From assembly GCF_003993775.1 (NCBI RefSeq), contig NZ_RJRZ01000008.1:1-64000 (forward strand): a stretch of 64,000 nucleotides of DNA. Reading direction: 5' to 3'. Shown in pieces: positions 1 through 6,970 of this stretch; within the stretch, counting starts at the first letter, position 1; the number at the start of each line of letters is the position of its first letter. The DNA comes from Frigidibacter oleivorans. Its GTDB lineage: Bacteria; Pseudomonadota; Alphaproteobacteria; Rhodobacterales; Rhodobacteraceae. The notes below the pieces were generated by a model. The model ran no database searches, was not told where the DNA came from, and saw only the letters and a list, made by a program, of their open reading frames with translations. Made by a program: the position numbers and the translations under genes.

Positions 1-63
1 CCCAGCTTCCTGCTCCCGCAGGATCGCAATGATCTGCTCTTCCGTGAACTTCGATCTCTTCAT
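1..63 (-). mobile_element. IS3-family transposase OrfA, N-terminal end only (runs off the window)
   Basis: Reading leftward from an ATG at 61-63, the first 21 codons give MKRSKFTEEQIIAILREQE and so on. This is the classic helix-turn-helix start of IS3-family OrfA proteins, which bind the element ends and are joined to OrfB by programmed frameshifting. The rest lies outside the window. The right-hand terminus of the element must lie between 64 and roughly 115, because from about 108 the sequence is already the stump of another gene. Family identification rests on this short N-terminus only; the subgroup cannot be told. Confidence 0.8.
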
Positions 64-77
64 GTCCGGTCCTTTCC

Positions 78-359
78 TTGGGCCGGACTCTAGCATCAGA
101 TGGACGAGTGATCGGGGGTCACAGCAAGACCGATGTCATCGACCTCACTGACATCCTCGGTTCCGCCTTCGATCCTCTGACCGACGTCATCACTGACTTC
201 GTCGAGATGACCGACAGCGGTTCCGACCCGGTCCTTAAAGTGGACCGTGACGGTACCGGTGGACTCTACAGCTTCGAGCAGATCGCAACGCTCAAGGGCG
301 TCACTGGCCTGACCGACGAGGCGGCCCTGGTGTCCAGTGGGAACCTGTTGGCGGCGTAA
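78..359 (+). pseudogene. C-terminal stump of a type I secreted (RTX/VCBS-type) protein
   Basis: The reading frame ending at the TAA at 357-359 encodes about 75 residues containing TDVIDLTDILGSAFDPL, VDRDGTGGLYSFEQ and ATLKGVTGLTDEAALVSSG. This acidic Asp/Leu-rich pattern ending in a short hydrophobic tail resembles the C-terminal targeting domain of type I secretion substrates (large adhesins and RTX-like proteins). The upstream part is missing because IS3-family DNA joins at about 64-115, so this is a decapitated remnant. The frame is open from a TTG at 78, but those first codons come from insertion-sequence DNA. The family call is from residue pattern alone. Confidence 0.6.
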
Positions 360-454
360 CCGTGGCTCGGACATGCCCGGATTCGGCTGGCGTGCGTGTC
401 ATCACGCCCCCCGACCTCCTTGGCAGCGCAGCGGGGAGGGAGCCAGCCAAAGCG

Positions 455-530
455 TTTGTAGTACAAAGCCCGGCCCTGCGCCGGACATTCCGTAAGGATC
501 AGCCGCAAGATGTGTTTTGTAGTACAAAAC
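455..530. promoter_or_regulatory. Two copies of palindrome TTTGTAGTACAAA
   Basis: TTTGTAGTACAAA occurs at 455-467 and again at 516-528. In the second copy the symmetry extends to 17 bp (514-530). The centres are 61 bp apart. Perfect paired palindromes with a GTAGTAC centre are typical of operators bound by dimeric small repressors such as antitoxins. No gene follows within 550 bp on either strand, so the operator role is inferred. Confidence 0.4.
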
Positions 531-639
531 CATCTTGGCAAGGGGGCCCGCTGCGCGCCCCCGTTGCATCCCCCCGGCCATGGCTCCGTCAGGGCATTGA
601 GCCCGTTCCAGAGCCATCTGACCGTATCGCCGGTCAACC

Positions 640-1081
640 ACTCGCAGAGAGACTGCGCTCTCCCTGCACCCATCGCCTCAGGAGCGTTCCTGCCCCCGAG
701 ACCCCAGACCATGTCATGGAGACCAACCCTGCGCGGATTGGATGCCGTCAGCGCGTCGGCGCTGAACCCGATCAGGGGGCTATCGCGCCGCCCTGAACCC
801 ACTCGCAGGACCTGGAGATTTGCCTCTCCACCTGCACCGCACCATGCACGAGCGACTGCCCGCCCGACCGGCAATCGGGGGAGCGTTCCTGCTGCCCACC
901 GATACCCCATGACCATTTCATGGAGACCGGGAAGGGAGCTTTCGCGCTGCCCTTGCCCCGGACCCATGCCATCGACCGGGAGTCTTCGAGCCCCCTGGAC
1001 CCCTGACCAGAACGGAGACTTCGGCTCTCCCTCCATGGACCTCCCATCGAACAACCTGCGCGGTTTGGATGCCGCCAGCGC
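640..1081. repeat. Degenerate tandem region of GC-rich mini-hairpins
   Basis: The gene-free stretch 360-1098 contains short stem-loops at 647-662 (GAGAG/CTCTC), 679-692 (CAGGA/TCCTG), 749-764 (CAGCG/CGCTG), 813-830 (TGGAGA/TCTCCA), about 880-897, about 934-952 and 1014-1030 (GGAGA around TTCG). Most are followed by a C-rich run. Longer words recur: a 27-bp segment at 728-754 returns at 1055-1081 with two mismatches, and the order ggagcgttcctg, then an accccA-type run, then tcatggagacc occurs at 681-724 and 881-927. This points to an old tandem duplication. I see no protein-coding gene here; the several open frames are mutually overlapping and unrecognisable. Confidence 0.5.
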
Positions 1082-1098
1082 CGCTTTGATCCCCAACT

Positions 1099-1386
1099 CT
1101 AAAAGCATGCTTTAAAGGAAAATTTTATCGTCGAGCCGTCAGTTCTATTCACCCAGAAGCACCTTGTGCCAAAATCCGCGCTTCTTACGCTGAAGCTAGC
1201 GATACCGCACCCTATCTTCTCTTCGGCTTCGGGGTGCATTGCCACCAGTTCACTCAGTATCTCCGCATCAGAGTCCGTCACCTTGTCCCCCAGATCATAT
1301 TTGTACAGCATGTCTCTGAAGAAGTCGGCGGCATCGCCTTTTCTTTCAAAGTGAAGGGAACCGATACTCACTGGCTTCGCTGGCAT
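1099..1386 (-). CDS. DUF3223 (DCL-like) small protein behind the Hachiman genes
   Basis: The 95-residue protein begins MPAKPVSIGSLHF and ends DGSTIKFSFKACF. The core reads FFRDMLYKYDLGDKVTDSD, HPEAEEKIGCGI and RCFWVNRTDGS, the pattern of the DUF3223 family, which includes the plant DCL plastid rRNA-processing proteins. Its molecular activity is not established. The start at 1386 is chosen because AGGAGGG lies just upstream of this ATG; an ATG 12 codons further out lacks such a site. It starts only 10 bp after the stop of hamB on the same strand, so the two are probably cotranscribed. Whether it takes part in defence is unknown. Confidence 0.75.
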   Translation of the reverse strand: MPAKPVSIGSLHFERKGDAADFFRDMLYKYDLGDKVTDSDAEILSELVAMHPEAEEKIGCGIASFSVRSADFGTRCFWVNRTDGSTIKFSFKACF

Positions 1387-1396
1387 ATAGCCCTCC

Positions 1397-4018
1397 TTAT
1401 TCAGAAAATTGCTCGTCCTCACCGGGGCCAGAGATACCTGTTACCTCCAGGGTTTCCCTCACAATGAGGCTTGGCAGGTCCATCCCGGCAAAATTGGGTG
1501 CATGCTCGTTTATCCATGCCAGACAACCGTCCCGGTCCAGATCGTCCCTTGCAATCTTCTCGTAGAGCGCGACCGCAGACATCCTCGACAGGCCCAGCTC
1601 CATCAGGGACAGCAACGTCGTGCTCGACACGCCGAACTCAAGCGCCACGCCGATGTCGAAATCCTCATCAATCAGATCGTCACGCCCCGCTTCGATCAGG
1701 AACAGTTTCAGTACATCTACATACGCAGATATATACTTCGGCGCTTTGAATCTTGCTGTCTCCTCTACCATACTCATCGTGTCACGTATGAGCACAGGAA
1801 GCCGATACGGCCTGTTGTTGCGCTCCTGATATTCAATTCGCCTTCTAATGATTGTCGATAATGAGAACCCTTTAAGCCATTCAACAACGATCAACGCGTG
1901 CAGAGGCACCACGCCATCCGGCATGAACACCGGATAAAGGTTCTCATTTATTCTGCGCATGACGGTGACATACCGGTCATAAGCGTCCACGCTCTCCGAT
2001 GGCGCTAAAAGCAGGTTCTCGACATTTCCTTCATAATTGCGGAACACTTGGAGCAAGCGTTGTAGTCCTACTGCGCTGACACCAGGATGCCTGGTCAAAA
2101 CGTCCTGCGAGAGACTAATGGCGTCTGCAATAGTTCCAAGGCTCTTATCCAGTCTCTGAATGGTTTCCGCAGAGTGCCGTTTGGCAAAGGCCGCGCCCGA
2201 AAGCGATCCCAGTCTTAGATACGTGTTCAGTAAATATGCGCCCACTTGTTCGAAGTCTTCTCCGTTTTGGAGTTCGCTCAGGCTCTCGACGTCGCGGCTC
2301 TGCAGATAGGCCGACAGCTCATCAACGGAATCCAGAACGGCATCAGTTTCTCTCTTGATCGGGTAGCGCGAGCGCTTCGGCACACCGACCGGCCATGCCT
2401 TTTCGTCGTGGGGGTCGATGCAGATGATATTGCCCTGGAACTCGTTCCCCCAGCGACCTGCTCGACCCGCCAGGTTCCAGAAATCGTGAGGCTCCATTGG
2501 ATGGCCTTTACCTTTTCGCGGCCCACGCACCACGATGGTTCGACACGATAGATTGACCCCCTCAATGAGCGTCGAGGTGCACGCCAGAAATCTGATCTTC
2601 CCGATCCGAAAAAGTCGCTCTATTTCAGTTCGGATAAGTGAAGGCATATTGCCGTAATGAAACGCGACGCCCCTCTCGACGAGCGGGGCGAGCTGATAGC
2701 TCCGGTCAACACCCTTGCGAGCCAGGTCTGCCAGGTCGAGGAGGTCTTGATCGTCGGTCTTCGGCGCGCCTTCGAGCTGACTAATGAGAAGCGCAACGTC
2801 TTCGGCCTCAGCCGCACCATTGCAGTATATCAGGGTGCCGCCACGGCCACCTGCAGCTGCAGCAATGAATGCCAGTCGCTTCTTGATGCCTGCGGGCTTG
2901 TTCGCGAGTTTCAGGGTGCCGAGTCTCAGGAGCGCGTCACCCTTGACCAGATCAAGGTTCCAGTTCTTCGGCTTGCGCGGCGCTTGCTCGGCGAGAATCA
3001 CATTCTGCAATACCGTCGGCATGTCACTGTCTACCGACAATCTGGTTATACCTTCGGGGGCATCTTCGAGCAGCTCGCCGGGGTTCTGTGTTGAGGGGCT
3101 GACGAATACGGCCTTCATTGCCGCATTTAGCCGCGACACCCTCTCAACTGCGTCCTGGAGAATGACGCCCCGCTGATTGTCTCCGATCTTGTGCGCTTCA
3201 TCTACAACTAACAGGTCAACGCGAAGATTTTCGCCAAGGAGGTTCGTAAGCAAATGTAGACGCTCTTGGGTAAATACAAAGACGGCTTTCTTTGAACCGG
3301 AAAGGGCCGAGAAATAAGTCTCTGGCAGAGGTAGCGAGGATATCTCTATGCCAGCGCCGGATCGACAAAGGCTTTTCAGACTTAGTTCGATTTCGCTGAC
3401 CAGGGCGCGGGTCGGAGCGAGGTAGACCGCTACTTTTGTTTCACTGGTGCGAAGATGGTCCACTAGCCATTGAAGAACGAGGAAGGTCTTGCCTGATGCC
3501 GTTGGCGCCGACGCCGACAACCACGAAGATTCGGAAGATGCTCCGACCCAGAGATCACGCTGAAAGTCATTGACGCTGATCCACTGGCCGCTCGCCTGAA
3601 GCAAAATTGAATCTTCAAAGCGCCTGCGATTCGCCTCAAGCCTCATTGAGACACCAAGCCTGCCTTCAAGAGCAGGCGCTACCCGGTTCCGCTTTTCGGC
3701 CAGTTCGACGGAACGGTGGTTGGACAACTTCTCAAGAAGAACCGCTCCGGCGTCCCGGACCTCCTGAGACGTCTCAAGTGTAATCGCTGCTGTGGCGATC
3801 CTGAGCGCCGCCTCCTGATGCATGCGGTGTTTTGATCGCGCGAGTAAACTTCCTGCAAGTACGAGATCATGCCAGTTGAACTCGGATTGCGGGTCGTCAC
3901 TGGCATAGATTGCTTCGAGATTCGTAATCTCGTTTGAAACGGTTAGCTGAGTAAGCTTCGATATTTCTTCCTGCAAGGCGTCTTGCGTCAACCAGTCAAA
4001 AAGCTCCGTATCTTTCAT
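1397..4018 (-). CDS. hamB: HamB, superfamily 2 helicase of a Hachiman defence system
   Basis: This 873-residue DNA helicase has a Walker A segment (APTASGKTFLVLQ, around residue 170), the DEAH box in LLVVDEAHKIGD, a motif III-like SPSTQNPG, and motif VI as NLAGRAGRWGNEFQG. The arrangement and length fit HamB, the Ski2-like helicase partner of the Hachiman anti-phage system. It probably loads on DNA and restrains or activates the HamA nuclease. Its ATG overlaps the last bases of hamA (ATGA type, 4015-4018), so translation is coupled. The region is visibly less GC-rich than the core chromosome to the right, in keeping with recent transfer. The identification rests mainly on pairing with a DUF1837 protein. 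Confidence 0.85.
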   Translation of the reverse strand: MKDTELFDWLTQDALQEEISKLTQLTVSNEITNLEAIYASDDPQSEFNWHDLVLAGSLLARSKHRMHQEAALRIATAAITLETSQEVRDAGAVLLEKLSNHRSVELAEKRNRVAPALEGRLGVSMRLEANRRRFEDSILLQASGQWISVNDFQRDLWVGASSESSWLSASAPTASGKTFLVLQWLVDHLRTSETKVAVYLAPTRALVSEIELSLKSLCRSGAGIEISSLPLPETYFSALSGSKKAVFVFTQERLHLLTNLLGENLRVDLLVVDEAHKIGDNQRGVILQDAVERVSRLNAAMKAVFVSPSTQNPGELLEDAPEGITRLSVDSDMPTVLQNVILAEQAPRKPKNWNLDLVKGDALLRLGTLKLANKPAGIKKRLAFIAAAAGGRGGTLIYCNGAAEAEDVALLISQLEGAPKTDDQDLLDLADLARKGVDRSYQLAPLVERGVAFHYGNMPSLIRTEIERLFRIGKIRFLACTSTLIEGVNLSCRTIVVRGPRKGKGHPMEPHDFWNLAGRAGRWGNEFQGNIICIDPHDEKAWPVGVPKRSRYPIKRETDAVLDSVDELSAYLQSRDVESLSELQNGEDFEQVGAYLLNTYLRLGSLSGAAFAKRHSAETIQRLDKSLGTIADAISLSQDVLTRHPGVSAVGLQRLLQVFRNYEGNVENLLLAPSESVDAYDRYVTVMRRINENLYPVFMPDGVVPLHALIVVEWLKGFSLSTIIRRRIEYQERNNRPYRLPVLIRDTMSMVEETARFKAPKYISAYVDVLKLFLIEAGRDDLIDEDFDIGVALEFGVSSTTLLSLMELGLSRMSAVALYEKIARDDLDRDGCLAWINEHAPNFAGMDLPSLIVRETLEVTGISGPGEDEQFSE

Positions 4019-4926
4019 TTTGAGAGTCCAAGCGCCTTAAGAAATGCCTGACGGAATCCATCCGCTGAAGGAACGGGAACACAAAAGAATTGAATATCGA
4101 ATTTCTCCAGTTTTTCGATACCGAGCCGGTTTTTTACGTTTTTTATCCAGTTCTGCATTTCGCCCTTTGCTGACGACAGAATTTCGTCGGCGACCGCTTT
4201 CGTGTCGGTGGGATAGAAGTCGGCATCGAATGCGATAAGAGCGATACCGCAATACTCGACCCTGTTGGAAAGCGGAGAGTTGCGGTCAAAATACTTTCGG
4301 AATGCTGCGGTGAGATCGGGGTCGTTGAGATCAGCCTTGTCGCTCAAAAGGATCAGATCGCGCTCCCGCCCGGCGCCCTCGTGGTCCACCTCGACAAGGA
4401 ACGGTGCGAGGGAAGCGAGGCAGTCGCGTATGGCCGAGGTTGGATCACCATAGACCTTGGATTCACCCCAGAATAGCTTGAGAAGGCCGTCCTTATTTAC
4501 CGACGCATAGACACCGTCCGCGCCATGATAATGCATACGGGAATCCGTTTTGAGGTCCATCTTGCAGAGCACCAGGGGGACCTGTAGAAATCGTTCTGCA
4601 AGAAGATATAGTAGCATCTCGCCGCCTTCACCTGTGTTGTGCAGGTCGGTGAACGTGCCTACTGCTTCGGCGTTCAGGGCCGCGACGGCACTGCCTGATT
4701 TGAACTTGGCATCGCGTAGCCGTGCGGCCTCAAGGCGTGACTTCGGTATGGCGTAATCGACAATCGCGTTTCGCATGAATTCTGCAAGCCGTTCCGGTTT
4801 GACTCTGCCATTTCCGTCGACCGTCAGGCAGTGGCAATGCATGCGTGCAGAGCAATCGTCTACCGAAACGTCCCGCTCTACCAACTGAAGATGAACATCC
4901 AGCTCTTCCGGGTCACCAGAAACCAT
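4015..4926 (-). CDS. hamA: HamA, DUF1837 nuclease effector of a Hachiman defence system
   Basis: The protein has 303 residues from the ATG at 4926. It carries a DUF1837-type core: GEGGEMLLYLLAERFLQ, then HGADGVYASV and LFWGESKVYGD. D137, E155 and K157 have the spacing of a PD-(D/E)xK nuclease site. In Hachiman, HamA is the DNA-degrading effector held in check by HamB. The ATG at 4926 has no obvious ribosome-binding site. The frame stays open upstream, and a CTG at 4959-4957 sits 7 nt after AGGAG (4971-4967), adding L/M-TKVLSNDICS, so the true start may be 4959. The gene is first in the hamA-hamB-DUF3223 series. The defence function is inferred from the family pairing. Confidence 0.85.
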   Translation of the reverse strand: MVSGDPEELDVHLQLVERDVSVDDCSARMHCHCLTVDGNGRVKPERLAEFMRNAIVDYAIPKSRLEAARLRDAKFKSGSAVAALNAEAVGTFTDLHNTGEGGEMLLYLLAERFLQVPLVLCKMDLKTDSRMHYHGADGVYASVNKDGLLKLFWGESKVYGDPTSAIRDCLASLAPFLVEVDHEGAGRERDLILLSDKADLNDPDLTAAFRKYFDRNSPLSNRVEYCGIALIAFDADFYPTDTKAVADEILSSAKGEMQNWIKNVKNRLGIEKLEKFDIQFFCVPVPSADGFRQAFLKALGLSK

Positions 4927-4941
4927 GCTGCAAATATCATT

Positions 4942-4955
4942 CGAAAGTACTTTCG
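4942..4955. promoter_or_regulatory. 14-bp perfect palindrome at the 5' end of hamA
   Basis: CGAAAGTACTTTCG is perfectly symmetric and lies 16 bp upstream of the annotated hamA ATG. It could be an operator for the Hachiman operon. If translation starts at the CTG at 4959 it falls inside the first codons instead. No regulator gene is adjacent. Confidence 0.3.
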
Positions 4956-5024
4956 TCAGAGCGCAACTCCTATAGTTCTTTTTTGACGCCTAGTTGGCCG
5001 CATGAAAGGGCTTAGACAAGAATA

Positions 5025-5162
5025 TCATGTGTATTTATCGAGGTTTACAAGTTTTTCCGTGTCGACATCAACGAAGCGGTCAATCAGCCCCGCGGCGTCC
5101 AGCGGGTCGGAACCGGTGCCAAAATATCCGGTGAACAGGAGAGGGTCCTTGATCCTTGCCAT
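5025..5162 (-). CDS. 45-residue ORF coupled to the restriction endonuclease gene
   Basis: An ATG 2 bp after the endonuclease stop, with GGGAG ten bases upstream, opens a 45-codon frame starting MARIKDPLLFTGYFGTGSD and ending in TGA at 5025-5027. The pattern PLLFTGYF...DPLDAAGLIDRFVDVDT resembles the N-terminus of longer hypothetical proteins found in defence islands; I cannot name the family. The sequence stays GC-rich up to about 5060 and then becomes AT-rich, so this may be an N-terminal remnant cut off where the Hachiman module begins. It may equally be a genuine small protein. Confidence 0.45.
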   Translation of the reverse strand: MARIKDPLLFTGYFGTGSDPLDAAGLIDRFVDVDTEKLVNLDKYT

Positions 5163-5164
5163 GA

Positions 5165-6511
5165 CTAGCTCCCTGTCAGGTCATATTCTTCCATGTGATC
5201 ATAGAGGTCCGTCATATTTCCCGACTTGATGCGGAACTGGCTGCGTTTCTTCGTCGTAGGCCTGGCACTGGATTCATTTTCGAGCTTGATCCCCGGGTCG
5301 TAGTAGACATCACCTTTGGCCAACGCGCCGACAAGGTGGTTGAAGCTCGTTCCTTCCGCGAGGCGTACCCCCGGACCGTAGCGGTACTCACGCTGCGGCG
5401 ACTTCCTGACTTCGCCTGGGACATAGACCGCCTGCGCATGCTTTTTACTCCAGATGCCCAGAAGGGCAGGGAAGCTCCATGACGCCGCGACGGTTCCACC
5501 ATCGTCAACCAGTAGCAGCGCGCCATCCGGGTCTGTGACTTTCTCGGCGCTGTGATCGTAGCCGTCGAGCAACAGGGTCATTCCCGTGTCCTTGTGCCGC
5601 TCGCCCACCCTGTGAACACCGCCAAAGTTCCGGCGGTCTGCTCGCCCTTTCTTGTCCGGATAGCCAAAGCGGCGAATGAAAGCTTCCACACCGTCTTCGC
5701 GGTAGACGCCGCCTGTCGGCTCCGGGGTCATCAGGGTAATTACCTTCGAGGGCGGCACCCGTGCAAAGTTGCCCACCTGATTCGCCTTGACTTCCCACCC
5801 CTCAAAATCGGGTTCCGCACGACCGTTGCGGGCGACACCAAGTTCCGCTTCGAGCGTATAGCCGATACAGTTGGAAGCCAGACAGGGGACCAGACTTCCG
5901 TCCGCGCGCAGGGCTTTCGAGACGATCCAGTCTTCCCGGTGAATGCGCAGTAGCTGCTCAAGCAGGATGTCCCGCGTGCTTTTGGCCCGGATTGCCAGCG
6001 GAATACGGCGGAACACACCCACCGCTTCCAGCTCGCCAAGGGCAGGCAGGGCGCGCGCAAGCGCACTGTCATGCCCGGCACACCAACCGATGATCCGGCG
6101 GTCGAAGGTAATGCCGAAGAACAGCAGCCGTCCCGGCTGCCGGGTCGTCAGCAATTCCCTGGGAGCATTGCGCGCGCCTTGCAGGAAACCCGAAAAACGG
6201 ACCTCGGGATACTGCGGGTACAGGATCAGCTTTGCATGCGGTGCAGGCACGCTGCTTCCGTCCGGCTGCAGCCATTCCAGCGGCAGCGCCGCCTTCATGA
6301 TCCGGTTCCCGTCCTTCGTCTCGTCGACATAGGGCTCACCGGACGGCAGGATATTGGTGACCTCCATGCTACCCGAGAGATAGGGCTGGTTCTTCGAATT
6401 ATCGTTCGGTGCCAGTTCCTTCACCAGAAGGCGGTTTACACCGAGCGCAGACATCATGCCCCGCAGCTGCTCTATCGTAAGGTCAGGCAATTGTTCTTTC
6501 TGTTGCGGCAT
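5165..6511 (-). CDS. MvaI/BcnI-family type II restriction endonuclease
   Basis: The 448-residue protein has the hallmark segment GYTLEAELGVARNGRAEPDF followed by EGWEVKANQ. E221, D235, E240 and K242 match the catalytic residues of the MvaI/BcnI family, which cut CCWGG or CCSGG as monomers. The N-terminal 170 residues are an extension likely used for DNA contact or dimer regulation. It starts 3 bp after the vsr stop and forms an operon with the Dcm-like methyltransferase upstream. With a Dcm-type m5C enzyme and a Vsr partner, the likely target is CCWGG. Specificity is inferred, not visible. Confidence 0.85.
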   Translation of the reverse strand: MPQQKEQLPDLTIEQLRGMMSALGVNRLLVKELAPNDNSKNQPYLSGSMEVTNILPSGEPYVDETKDGNRIMKAALPLEWLQPDGSSVPAPHAKLILYPQYPEVRFSGFLQGARNAPRELLTTRQPGRLLFFGITFDRRIIGWCAGHDSALARALPALGELEAVGVFRRIPLAIRAKSTRDILLEQLLRIHREDWIVSKALRADGSLVPCLASNCIGYTLEAELGVARNGRAEPDFEGWEVKANQVGNFARVPPSKVITLMTPEPTGGVYREDGVEAFIRRFGYPDKKGRADRRNFGGVHRVGERHKDTGMTLLLDGYDHSAEKVTDPDGALLLVDDGGTVAASWSFPALLGIWSKKHAQAVYVPGEVRKSPQREYRYGPGVRLAEGTSFNHLVGALAKGDVYYDPGIKLENESSARPTTKKRSQFRIKSGNMTDLYDHMEEYDLTGS

Positions 6512-6514
6512 TCC

Positions 6515-6970
6515 CTAGACTGTCCCCCTGATTTCCAGATTCTGTTCATCGCCCGCCAGCCACGCCGCAGCCGCCTCCAGCACGTCATCGAGCGCTTTCC
6601 GATGCCTGCCCTTGAGAGCGCATTCCCAGACCACGAGCCTGCGCAGTCCCGCTTCCTGCAGGGCTGTCGCAACCTCTGCGTCGCGCGCCCGGTTGCGGTC
6701 GATCTTCTGCTGCCAGAAGTCCGTCCGGGTCGAAGGGAGCCTGAACAGGTGACAGTCATGGCCATGCCAGAAGCAGCCATGGACAAAGATCGCCGCACGG
6801 TAGCGGCACAGGAACAGGTCCGGCTTTCCGGGGACGGCGGGAGAATGCAGCCGGAAGCGATATCCGCGCGCATGAAGCGCCTTGCGGATCAACAGCTCCG
6901 GTTTTGTATCCTTGCCCCTGATGCCGGACATCATCCGGCTGCGCGTCTCCTTGTCGACGATGTCAGGCAA
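6515..6970 (-). CDS. vsr: Very short patch repair endonuclease Vsr
   Basis: The protein has 151 residues, counted from a TTG start at 6970 that overlaps the dcm stop by 8 bp. It begins (M)PDIVDKETRSRMMSGIRGKD, followed by KPDLFLCRYRAAIFVHGCFWH and GHDC, then FWQQKIDRNRARD. These are the Vsr metal and active-site blocks (the Asp of KPDLF and the His cluster of HGCFWHGH). Vsr nicks beside T:G mismatches made when 5-methylcytosine deaminates in Dcm-type sites, protecting the host from its own methyltransferase. No ATG precedes the conserved SRMMSGIRGKD block, so the TTG is preferred over the internal ATGs. Confidence 0.88.
   Translation of the reverse strand: MPDIVDKETRSRMMSGIRGKDTKPELLIRKALHARGYRFRLHSPAVPGKPDLFLCRYRAAIFVHGCFWHGHDCHLFRLPSTRTDFWQQKIDRNRARDAEVATALQEAGLRRLVVWECALKGRHRKALDDVLEAAAAWLAGDEQNLEIRGTV

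Noticed and set aside
266-1108. 280-codon minus-strand open frame in the left gene-free region
   Set aside because: It runs through the mini-hairpin array, has no recognisable domain and competes with open frames on the other strand; high GC and repeats explain it.
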